This document shows, piece by piece, positions 8,645 through 17,646 of a DNA stretch of 23,099 nucleotides. This DNA comes from Trichosphaerium sp. ATCC 40318 (lineage: Eukaryota > Discosea > Flabellinia > Trichosidae): assembly GCA_038496445.1 (NCBI GenBank), contig JALMLS010000172.1, forward strand, positions 1 to 23,099, written 5' to 3'. How positions within the stretch are numbered: the stretch's first letter is position 1; every line of letters begins with the position of its first letter. Below the pieces are notes generated by a model that did no database searches, had not been told where the DNA came from, and was given only the letters and a program-made list of their open reading frames with translations. A program made the translations under genes and the position numbers.

Positions 8645-9159
8645 ATATGTGTAAACCACACATAATTTAGTGGGCATTCACATATTGAAAGAGCAAAATA
8701 CACAATTTCAAGCTTATGAAAAAGTGTATCATTGTTTTATATGTTGTGTTGAAAATACTTTTACAAGTTCTCTTTGTAAAATGTACAATATTGTGAGCTT
8801 TATAATTAAAGGTTGCCTATTAATGATCAAAACATGCACTTGTTTTTGTTGGAAAAGTGATGTCATACACTTATTTGTTGGAGGAGTGATGTATTATAAC
8901 TAAAAGCTCATTTAAACATCATCTCCAAAAAACAGAAAACAAATCTTGATTATAAAAAGTATTTCATTATTGTGAGACATGTCAACCACTTATTACAACA
9001 AATAAAATCTCATTTAACTGCCAACATATTGGAGATTATTGTAGCTTGATGACATTGAAATCTGTCGTTGTTATAATGTGTCATACATGTTTATATAAAA
9101 AAATCACTTTTTTTCCAACCACAAAAAAGAACATGTCCTGTCATCAATTTTATTGGGTA
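8645..9159. other. non-coding left subterminal region of the element
   Basis: Very AT-rich. Plus-strand ORFs at 8670-8903 and 9046-9273 are Cys/Phe/Ile-rich and unlike real protein, so I do not call them. Short motifs recur, for example AGTGATGT at about 8858 and 8886 and TCATTTAAC/TCATTTAAA at about 8910 and 9012; they could be transposase-binding sites. The minus-strand gene ends just beyond. Confidence 0.45.
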
Positions 9160-10513
9160 TTACATTTCATACTCTTTTTTAAACAAAGCTTTCAAACCAG
9201 CAAATGCATCAACATTTTCTGCAAGTTCTTCTTCAATTTCTTCATCTACAAGATCAATAATATCTGCTTGTGATGGTTTCTATAACATGTTATTATACTA
9301 TTATCTTGAAACTACATACCAAAAGTTGTTTTACTAGTTGTTCTAAAACAATTAGCCTTTCAGATAAATCATCATTTTGTTCTTCCAATGTAGGTATTCT
9401 AGCACATTGTGTGGCCATTTTTTGGATTAAAGGCACAATTGTCTTCAATTCTCTTACTATCATACCTTTGCTGGTGGCAGCATTTTTAGATTGCTTTGCA
9501 ATTTCTTGTAACACAGCTAAAACTTGTGCATTGTTATTCAAGTCACTCTAATAAACAAATGTTAATCAATTTAGTTGTCACAATATATATGATGTACGCC
9601 AGTTCGTTGTTTTTTATGTGGAGGCTGCATATCGGCATCCTATCAATTAACATTAGTAAACTAATAACATCTATAAATTTATACCTTGTCCACAAGCATG
9701 TTATGAACTTGACTTCCTACTCTTTTAACACCTCGAATAGGTGGAACGACAGGAGTAGTGTGTATACCCAACACATCCAAGTTGCCATTCTTAGTTTGTA
9801 ACACAACATGTGTTTGTTGTCCTTTTTTGTAGATATATAATACCTTTCCAGAAGCAGCAGTCTTGGTGTATGTTACCCAAGTTCCTCTTTCTATACTATT
9901 GCCTTTAGGTAAACAAACTGCAGCAGCAACAAATTCATATTGCTGAACAAGTTCTTCAGAATCAGGAACAGTGCCAAAATAATGAGTATTATTGGTAGAC
10001 ATGTTAACACAATACACATACTTCTATATATAAATTAAACTCATTTTGTGGATACACAAATGTACCTTAGCTAGTATAGAAAATTGCACAAATACTTCTT
10101 TTTTACCTTTGAAACCATGGGTGTTAATATTCAACATTTGCAATGTGGCTTTGGAAACTGAAATCTCAGCCTTTTTATCAAAGGTTATTTGATTAAAAGT
10201 ATTTCTAGTGTTTGTTTGCTTCATAATGTGTAAGTACTCAAATGTTGTACAATAAGTACCTTTACAATTAACTTGCTTATGTCCAAACACAGAGATCTCA
10301 AATGAGGTTGTTTTGCACCAACATCTATGACAAAGGTGGCAACATCTTCCAACCAGAACTTGGTATGAATAGGTGCATCTTGCATATAATGCATCAATGT
10401 TTCTAGTTCTTCTGCAGTTCTATTTTCACAGTTTAACACACCACCACTTTGTTTGCAAAATGAGGAAATAATTGGTTCTTCACTTTCTGGTTCAGACTGT
10501 GGAGAAAGTATAT
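9160..10513 (-). CDS. element-encoded accessory protein of unknown function
   Basis: Six in-phase exons on the minus strand: 10513-10260, 10218-10066, 10023-9685, 9639-9598, 9547-9320, 9279-9160, about 378 aa ending ...FKKEYEM-stop. The 5' exon is not found; 10513 is an acceptor (TTACAG), and CCACAG a little further in is an alternative. Regions: an acidic start (SEPESEEP), a helical part with Cys residues (FCKQSGGVLNCENRTAEELE), a segment with GTWVTYTKTAASGKVLYIYK that could form a small beta-barrel, and a 14-codon microexon DADMQPPHKKQRTG that looks like a nuclear localisation signal. A Leu-heptad coiled coil (LEEQNDDLSERLIVLEQLVK) and an acidic tail (DLVDEEIEEELAEN) follow. No family recognised. 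Divergent from the transposase, so probably a DNA-binding or complex-assembly partner of transposition; this is inference. Confidence 0.75.
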
Positions 10514-10561
10514 CTGTAATAAATATTAGTACAACAACAGACACGACAGTATCAAAGGTAC

Positions 10562-11097
10562 GCTGGAAAAAAAAAGCTTATTAAAACGCCGGCATTGGTT
10601 AGATCCGCGTACCGAAACGGCAGCGTCATAACTTACCAACCAATGTCTAAAAACAAAAACCACTGCTTGTAAGATACAAACAGTGAAGCATTGGCTTGGT
10701 CTGGCGGTGCGGTTTTGAAAAATCGTTTACGCGTAAATTGTTTTGTTTTTACGAATCACAGCGTTAATAGGTGCGTTGGGTGACGGTACAAGCGCCGTAT
10801 CGATCGAAGCAACGTTTTGGTGGTTTAACAAAAAAAAAAAAGATTTTGTTAAAAACACTGGAATACAGCGTGTAGTGTTGACGCTGTACCACGTCGTCTA
10901 TTTAAGGTACGTGCTTAAAAATTTGGGAAAATATGGCATATATAGCGTTTTTACGCTCGCCGAAACGCTGGCGCATTTAAACATACCGTTCATGATTTAT
11001 TGATGCGTCTATGCTCTTTGTTTCAATTTTGAGTATTTTTACTTCTATTGACTACCTAATTAGGACGCCCTTTTTTTTTCCTCAAAAATGTATATAT
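10562..11097. other. GC-richer island between 12-bp direct repeats inside the element
   Basis: The 12-mer TATCAAAGGTAC occurs at 10550-10561 and 11098-11109. The DNA between them differs from the rest of the element: its left end is about 47% G+C by count of 10561-10620, versus roughly 30% around it. Its edges carry inverted GGAAAAAAAAAG (10565-10576) and CTTTTTTTTTCC (about 11070-11081). A plus-strand frame from a TTG at 10743 to TGA at 11003 encodes a hydrophobic, partly membrane-like 86-aa peptide (TALIGALGDGTSAV, YGIYSVFTLAETLAH), but it lacks an ATG. It could be a nested insertion with its own target duplication, or an exon plus regulatory block of one of the element genes. Confidence 0.45.
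10743..11003 (+). CDS. possible small membrane-like ORF in the island (weak)
   Basis: 87 codons open between an in-frame TAA and TGA, with GC-rich third positions unlike neighbouring genes. The reading frame has an alanine/leucine/isoleucine-rich start and a Tyr/Leu-rich end. It has no ATG and includes a run of 12 A's encoding KKKK. An exon with an unseen first exon, or chance, are both possible. Not recognised as any family. Confidence 0.25.
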   Translation: MFLRITALIGALGDGTSAVSIEATFWWFNKKKKDFVKNTGIQRVVLTLYHVVYLRYVLKNLGKYGIYSVFTLAETLAHLNIPFMIY

Positions 11098-11189
11098 TAT
11101 CAAAGGTACACTGCAGATTGATAGAATGTGTAACTGGTTTATATATCACATAATACTTATACCTATATACGGTTACTGATATGGAACTT

Positions 11190-11520
11190 CACTTGTGATT
11201 ACCAACATAATTCACATACAACATCTATATATTGACAATAACATATATAAGTCACATGTGGCTATTGATATATAACACACATGTGGTTACTAATATATAT
11301 GTACTTCACATGTGATTTCTATATATTGTCAAGACATGTGGTATATATATATTGGTAAGATATGTGGTTTATATATTATATCACATGTGTTTTTGATATT
11401 GTCATATGCCTACCAATGCATATACCACATGTAATTTCTATATATAGATAATAACAAGTGGTATGTATATGTTGGTAAGTCATATGTGAGTTATGTAGTG
11501 TAATCACCTGTGGTTTACAA
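11190..11520. repeat. array of CACATGTG-like motifs
   Basis: At least ten copies or near copies of ACATGTG/CACATGTGG occur roughly every 23-32 nt (near 11199, 11253, 11277, 11309, 11332, 11357, 11381, 11427, 11480, 11505), separated by ATATAT-rich spacers with recurring ATATATTG. The palindromic core and spacing look like an array of protein-binding sites or a decayed minisatellite upstream of the transposase exons. Possible role: promoter or transposase-binding region. Confidence 0.6.
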
Positions 11521-11579
11521 TTAGTATTTTTGTATTGTACTTTGATTGTCGCTATTTCATGTTGACACATATTTATTAG

Positions 11580-13973
11580 GATAGTACAAAATATTCTCAA
11601 GCTGGTATTATAACTGCATATGCTACATTGTCATGTCGATGTAATTGCAAACAGTATTTTTCTACACAACATGTGTCTATTGCCAGAAAATCATATTTAC
11701 TTCAAAATGAATATGCTAGAACTATTTTTTTGAAAAACTTATTGATGGGAATGGTGCCATTACCAAACAAACAACATATGCAATATAAATTCAGGTATTG
11801 TATTATATTGACAATTACTAACATGACTTTAAAGAGGAAGATCAGTGTGTAGAATTGCTTTTCAAACAATTTATGGAATTTCTAAACATAAACTGGAAAA
11901 AGCTATTTACTTGGCTATTAACAATGAATTTCCTGCACCTCATGGTAATATAGGAAATAAGACAGCAAAAAAAACCAACAAATGCATTGCTTGGATAAAC
12001 AGATATATACTTTATGCAGATTATTTGCCCAATCAAGATATTGTACTTGTTATTCAAGAACAACATAAGATTAACTTTTTGTAGATTTTGTTAAAACACC
12101 ATGAAACCAAAGAAAGCTTGTATAAACAATTTGTTGAAGAACAAGGAAGTGTGGCATCATTTGCTACTTTTAACAACACCTTATTTACACACTTTTCAAA
12201 TGTCAAATTTGGATACAGAACTAAGTACCATATTAATGTAAAATATGGCATTTAATATATACATAGGCTATGTCATTGTGACACATGTGAATATTTGCAA
12301 CAATTGATCAAATGGTCTACCACAAAAGAACAAAGCACTATATTTTTAAACGAGTACAAAGACCACATGCGTTTGCATAAAGGAGAAAGAATAGAATATC
12401 AAAAGCGTAAATTGGTTGCTAGAACATCTGATGAATTGATGAGCATTGCAATGGATGGAACAGATGGAATACAATTACCACATTTTGCCAGATCTCCAAA
12501 AAAATTTAGTAGAATTCCAAAGTTTGATATACATTCTATGGGTATCTGTTGTTATATGGTAACAAATTATTAATTTTTTTAGGGTTTAATAATCATGGAT
12601 TGCATTTAAAAAACTTATTGATATGTTATGAATCACAATATACCAAAGATGCAAATTTTTCTGTGTCAACTTTATTGTGGCACTTAAAATTAAGCATTGA
12701 ACAATATCACTCCCAAAAACAACAACATCCTCCAATTTTAGCAATCACTGTATGGTTTTAAAATATTTTGTTGCTAAGCACATTATTAGGCAGACAATTG
12801 TAGTAGAGAGGTAAAAAACCAATGGATGGTATATACATTAGCTTGGTTGATTACAAAAAATATTTTCAAAGAAGTGCATATATATTTTCTACTACAAGTG
12901 TGTCTTTGAACATTGTGCTGTTTTTAATTGTTTTAGGGACACACACATACTGACATTGATCAATTTTTTGGTTGTTTAAAAAAAAAATTAAGAAGTGTAG
13001 ATGTATTGTGGCCAAAACAATTGCAACAAACTGTGCATTCTATGAAAGACAAACCAATTGTTCAAAGTTTTTCCAATATATGGAATATAAAAACTTGGAT
13101 GGCTGATTATGTTGGTTCTATGAAAGGACATAAATTACCTCATGCTTACAAAATATTTAAAAAACTTGATGGCAAAGTATATTTAGCATGTAAAAATTTT
13201 GCACAAGCTGCTGAACCATGGGAAGTATGTACTAAACCATTATAATTCAAAAATAACTTGTTTTTACTTAGACAACACAAAGACCTGCAGAATTAGTTTT
13301 CAAAAAAGCTATACCAACTACTGTTCCTAACATCATTAAGCCTAAAGCAATATCAGATGTAAAAATTGACAACATTAGATGGTTTTTACCATATATACAC
13401 CAAACAGAAGTGAAAAAATATTGGCAATGTTTAGAACAAAATTTTGGCAAACCAGCAAATTCTACATATGACATGTTGTCTTGGGTAAACAATGAGGATT
13501 ATCAATATCGATATTGCAATTTAACAGGTAAAACCACTAAAATATTCTCATTTATTGTTTTTAGAGAATAACGATTTATACACTACAAATCGAATAACTA
13601 TAAGTACTCCAAAAAAAAGACGTAAATCTTGGCTTCCTAAAGAAAGGAAAAAAAGACGTGTTTCTGTTGCACAAAGTTTGCCAAATGTAGATGTGTTAAA
13701 GATTAATGGCAAAACAATAAAAGTGTTTTGGACTGAAGAAGATTCAGATAAAGGTATAATCTTATCAATGTTTTGGCTAAAGTGTTCATAGATAGTGTTG
13801 GATGGTATAGTGGCATTGTTGAATGTTTTTCAGTAGAATTCAACCAATGGGAAATTAACTATGATGATTTTGCAGATGATAACATTTATGAAGATTTGTT
13901 AACAGTACAATGGCTACCAGTAAATTGGACTTTAAGTGCACTTCAGCAAAAAACTTTACAATACAATCAATAA
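11580..13973 (+). CDS. DDE-type transposase with GHTHTDID motif (DUF7869-like) and Tudor-like C-terminus
   Basis: Ten in-phase exons: 11580-11794, 11841-12042, 12085-12224, 12267-12541, 12583-12749, 12790-12897, 12937-13224, 13272-13527, 13565-13753, 13783-13973; about 676 aa, with the 5' exon(s) unresolved (11580 follows a TTATTAG acceptor). N-terminal half: SCRCNCKQYF and R-rich helix, then VCRIAFQTIYGIS, HGNIGNKTAKKTNK and YLPNQD; then LCHCDTCEYL, a Cys/His cluster. The catalytic core has acidic residues in AMDGTDG, ADNCSREVKNQW and GHTHTDIDQFF, the order expected for an RNase H-fold DDE/D enzyme of the DUF7869-type family. The C-terminal 70 residues (GKTIKVFWTEED, DSVGWYSGIVE, WEINYDDF) fit a Tudor/PWWP-like barrel. 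One exon end (12541/12542) was chosen because it gives HSMGFNNHG in frame. Likely catalyses excision and integration of the 5.5-kb element. Confidence 0.82.
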
Positions 13974-14046
13974 ATACAATTTGTTAAATCCAAATAACTA
14001 GAATAAGTTTACTTTATTTTATATAAAATACACTGGTTAGAGATCC

Positions 14047-14098
14047 AAAAAGTATGGTTTTATTTTTCAAAAAGTATGGTATTATTTTAAAGTGTGTT
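14047..14098 (-). repeat. right terminal inverted repeat
   Basis: On the minus strand it starts AACACACTTTAAAATAATAC and carries the same two ACCATACTTTTT units as the left end. It is followed on the plus strand by GATA (14099-14102), the target duplication. The spurious ATG at 14054 that opens the downstream frame belongs to this repeat. Confidence 0.92.
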
Positions 14099-15308
14099 GA
14101 TAACTATTCAAAGGCTAATCCACGTCTTTTAATACAAGAGCATCGGCAGTGCAATCTGCTCCATGGCTTACAAGAGATGTGGCACTACAATGGCCTACCG
14201 AGACAGACGGGCAGTTATGACAACAATAGTCGCGAGGGGGAGTTCAAAATTTGGTATGAGCATGGCCAACTTAACGAGCAGTGTCACTACGTAAATCATA
14301 AACGCGAGGGCGACTATAAATCGTGGCATGCGAATGGCAACTTGAGCGAGCAATGTCATTATGTAAATGATAAACGCGAAGGCGAGCGCAAAACTTGGTT
14401 TGATAGTGAGGATGGTGATCTATGGACGATATCCAATTACTCCAACGGCGTGTATGATGGAGAGTACAAAGAGTGGCACCTAAATCGTAAGCTTGAAGTG
14501 CATTGCTATTACAAAGCGGGAAATCTACAAGGGGAAAGCAAAAAGTGGTACAATGATGGTCAACTACAGGAGCATTGTTACTACTCAAACAATGTACACG
14601 TGGGTGAATACAAACGTTGGTACATTAATGGCCAAATGGAGGAGCATAGCGTCTATAAAAACGGACAACGAGAAGGAGATTATACAATTTGGTACAGAAA
14701 TGGCCAGAACAGAGTTATGTCATTGCCTAAATGATACAACCAGCACACGCATTTCTTGGCATTCCAACGGCCAGACAGAGGAGCGATACACGTTAGTGAA
14801 CGGTATGAAGCATGGAGAGTACCAAAGGTGGTTTTCCAATGGCCGCTTGAATGAGGTTAGTAGCTACGAAAATGGGGAAAAAGAAGGAGAGTACAAAAGC
14901 TGGGACTACAATGGCCAATTGCGTGAGCATGGCGATTATGTAGCTGGTGAACGAGAATATTACAAGAGTTGGTACAGCAATGGCCAATTGGAAGAGCATG
15001 AGTTTAATGGGGAGACAAAAATATGGTTTAAAAGTGGTCAATTGATGGAGAATTACATTCACGCCAATGATGAGTATGATGTAGAGTACAAAAGGTGGTA
15101 TGAAAATGCGCAATTGCAAGAGCATGGTCATTACGTAAATGGTGAGTATCACGGAGAGTGGAAAAAGTGGTGGGCCAATGGTAATAAATATTCAGTGTAT
15201 AATTATATCAATGGCAAGCGTGAGGGAAAGTGCACACTATGGTTTAGTGATGGCAGAACAGAAAAGGAGATGTATTACAAAAATGACATTCTCCACTGCG
15301 CAAAGTAA
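14099..15308 (+). pseudogene. F-box/MORN gene, 3' part: MORN_2-type repeat region
   Basis: Continues the gene begun at 8048. It encodes about 16 repeats of some 23 residues with the pattern (D/E)Y.SWY.NGQL.EH.HYVNGKREG, the MORN_2 (YwqK-like) variant of the MORN repeat. Examples are GEFKIWYEHGQLNEQCHYV, GDYKSWHANGNLSEQCHYV and GEWKKWWANGNKYSVYNYI. MORN repeats often bind lipids or form rod-like scaffolds; joined to F-box units they may act as ubiquitin-ligase adaptors (inference). The frame breaks at 14708-14709: before it ...IWYRNGQN, after it ...LCHCLNDTTSTRISWHSNGQ. Deleting one A restores the repeat phase. Several later units are shortened (around 14940-15010). The stop is TAA at 15306-15308. 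Confidence 0.8.
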
Positions 15309-15426
15309 TACTGCTCAATTCGATTGGCCTTTTGTACAATATTTACCTTAATAAAATATGGATTTTGTTGCTTTATTGTATTTGTGAGGCAAGTGCTTAA
15401 AAATTCTAAGTTGGAAAGTAATGCTG

Positions 15427-16997
15427 CTAGAGGTAAGGTATACCTATACGGCACAGTCCCAAAGAGTATTCTATAAAACAATCACGATAGTCAACACGGC
15501 TAATACATGCTCTTCTAAGACGACGATCAGTATCCCTAGAAAATCTAGGAGTGGAGGTAGACTTTTCAACATATCGAAGGCCTTTTAGTGATAGAAAAGC
15601 ATCGTTAGTAATATGATCACAGTTTTTAAGACCAATTATATAAACACCTGACAACGCTTTTACTCCTTCGTCTGTAATTGAAGTACCATCAAGATTAATG
15701 GCATGCACCCCTACAAGTGCTTTGATGCCTTCATCTGTCACTCTAGTACGAGCAAGATCAATAGCATGAACACCTGCAAGTGCTTTTATACCTTCATCTG
15801 TCACCAAAGTATCTCCAAGGTGAATTGTATGAACCCCTGCGAGTGCTTTTACACCTTCATCTGTAACTGAAGTATTATTGTTAAGGAAAATGGTATGAAC
15901 ACCTGCGAGTGCTTTGACTCCTTCATCTCCTACTGAAGTATTTCTAAGGAAAACAATATGAGCACCTCTCAATGCTTTAATACCTTCACTGGTCACTGAA
16001 GTTCTATCGAGGTAAATGGTATGTACTCCTCCAAGCTCTTTTAAACCTTCATCTGTGACATGAGTGCCAGTGAGTTTAATAGTATGAACACCCTTTAATG
16101 ACTTGATGCCTTCATCTGTCACGTTATTGCAGTTTAAAAGATCAATTGTATGAACTCCTGCAAGGGCTTTGATTCCTTCATCTGTCACCAATGTGGAAGT
16201 AAGATCAATTGCATGTACACCTTTTAGTGCCTTGAGGCCACTGTCTGTGATATTGATACAACGATAAAGAGAAATAGAATGTACTCCTGCAAGTGATTTA
16301 AGATCACAATCATTGATAACTCCATATTTTACATTATATAACTCTGGGTTTCTTTTGAACGAAGTATCAATGTATTTACATCCAGATAACAATGAATATA
16401 ATGTATTGTTTTCAACATTCATCACAATGACGCTATTTTTCATGATACCTTTGTACTGTCTGACCTTTAAGATGTCTGGGATATCGTAAATATAGACTCT
16501 TTCATATCCAACAACCTGATGGATGATATCAGCCATCAAACGACATGACTGAGCAACAGCAAATCTTGATTTCGCATCTGTATGACTTAAAATCGTAGAT
16601 ATAACTTCTGGTGGGAAATTGATGATGTTCACTACTTTATGTGAACTTGTTTGTGTTCTTTTAAACTGTTAGCACAAACTATTTACAGTTTCAAAACGCA
16701 CTTTCTCTTTTGCTTGTGTTTTGGTAGCGATAGGTCGTCGAAATGTGTCACAGGTATAATAGTTGCATTGTTGGAATGTACTGGAGGCTGTTTGGATGAG
16801 ATAGCGCTTGTATCAATACTTTTAGAGAGATATTGGTCGAGTTGGTGTAAAAGGTTCTTGTTTGCAATGTTTAAGATATTTTCAAGCTGGTTTATGAACA
16901 CTTTGCGTTGTTTTGTGGTGATTTTACTAAACTGATCTTTGTGGCTGTTGTGATAGTACGTGATTGCTTGATCTACTGAAATACCTGGTAAGCTCAT
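15427..16997 (-). CDS. F-box / leucine-rich-repeat protein, second copy
   Basis: Two exons, 16997-16702 and 16657-15427 (44-nt intron GTGCGT...TTAAAAG), give 508 aa. Exon 1 encodes a Lys/Asn-rich helical region from MSLPGISVDQAITYYHNSH, with LENILNIANKNLLHQLDQYL as a coiled coil. Exon 2 enters with an F-box (NIINFPPEVISTILSHTDAK, AVAQSCRLMADIIHQVVGYE), then about eleven repeats GVHTIDL..T.VTDEGIKALA from residue about 215. There is no ATG at the start of exon 2 itself (GTG at 16632), which supports the spliced start. An alternative acceptor at CTAACAG would end the first gene at a TAG just upstream; then exon 2 would lack a start. Closest relative is 6696-7589, convergent with it. The C-terminus (TPRFSRDTDRRLRRACISRV) is unique to this copy. 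Likely an SCF substrate receptor. Confidence 0.78.
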
Positions 16998-16999
16998 CG

Positions 17000-17640
17000 T
17001 TTGAGGTGTTTGATTGTTAAAAGAAGAAAGTACAAAAATAGAAATCAAGTTCGCTGTTAAGTACAGTTACATCTTGATAAAAGTAAAACCACTGTAACCT
17101 ACCCTACAATGTACGCCAAGCAAAATATTGCAGTGTTGGTCTACGAAGTGTAACTGTCGCCAAGCCACATTTTTACAAACTAGTTGAGTCTTTTTCCTTG
17201 CACATAAATGCGTTAGTAGGGACTCGCAACTACAGTCAAGAGACTCATTGTATCTAAGTACATGACAATATTGTGACACTTGCAACTCAGTCAGCGACTC
17301 ATTATATCTAAGGGGAATGTTATAACACGGAAGTGTAAAGATGACTAGTTCGAATCTACAAATTGCTCTAATTCATTCCAGTCGCGTGGATAACGTCTGT
17401 TTAGGCGATTTGATCCACTATTAGCTGTTTTTTGTCACAATAAAATGACCGTTGGAAAATTTTTTTGTTTGACGAGAAAAACGAAAGTCTACAAATTTCG
17501 TTGTCAAATACTCGATCAACTGTATTTCGCGGTAGTCCACGCGTAATCACAAGTACGTTTCATTCGCGTTATCTAAACTCAATTATTTAATTTTCGATTG
17601 CTTTTTTTTCAAAACAGTGCTTAAACGATTCTCTTATACT
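17000..17640. other. intergenic region with a degenerate short duplication
   Basis: About 640 nt between divergent genes. A roughly 30-nt block (GCAACT...GACTCATT(G/A)TATCTAAG) occurs at about 17228-17257 and again at 17283-17311. ATG codons at 17341 and 17444 open short frames that stop within 27-34 codons. One of these may hold the unseen first exon of the filamin-like gene, but I could not link either in phase. Confidence 0.45.
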
Positions 17641-17646
17641 CAATAG

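Larger units (their letters stand above)
8594..14098. mobile_element. 5.5-kb TIR DNA transposon with GHTHTDID-type DDE transposase
   Basis: Cut-and-paste element. Its ends are 51/52-nt inverted repeats starting AACACACTTTAAA; the same 4-bp sequence GATA flanks both (8590-8593 and 14099-14102), the expected target duplication (GATAA is also possible by one base). Removing the element plus one GATA rejoins the host F-box/MORN frame precisely. Inside are two divergent spliced genes: a transposase on the plus strand (about 11580-13973) and an accessory gene on the minus strand (9160-10513). Between them lie motif-rich non-coding DNA and a GC-richer 536-bp island. The coding potential looks intact, so the element may be active. 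Superfamily is not assigned with certainty; the transposase resembles the DUF7869-type proteins of eukaryotic genomes. Confidence 0.9.

Noticed and set aside
8670-9273. Plus-strand ORFs of 75-77 aa near the left end of the element
   Set aside because: Cys/Phe/Ile-rich AT-driven frames without coding character, one starting from a non-ATG codon and one overlapping the minus-strand gene.
10221-10290. ORF starts MFGHKQVNCKG and MSVVV as gene starts on the minus strand
   Set aside because: These are intron read-through or non-ATG extensions; the in-phase exon joins at 10260/10218 and the acceptor at 10513 explain the coding better.
17270-17365. AGTTCGAATCT resembling a B box
   Set aside because: The T-stem pairs only over three bases and no acceptor stem or A box lies at the right distance on either side.
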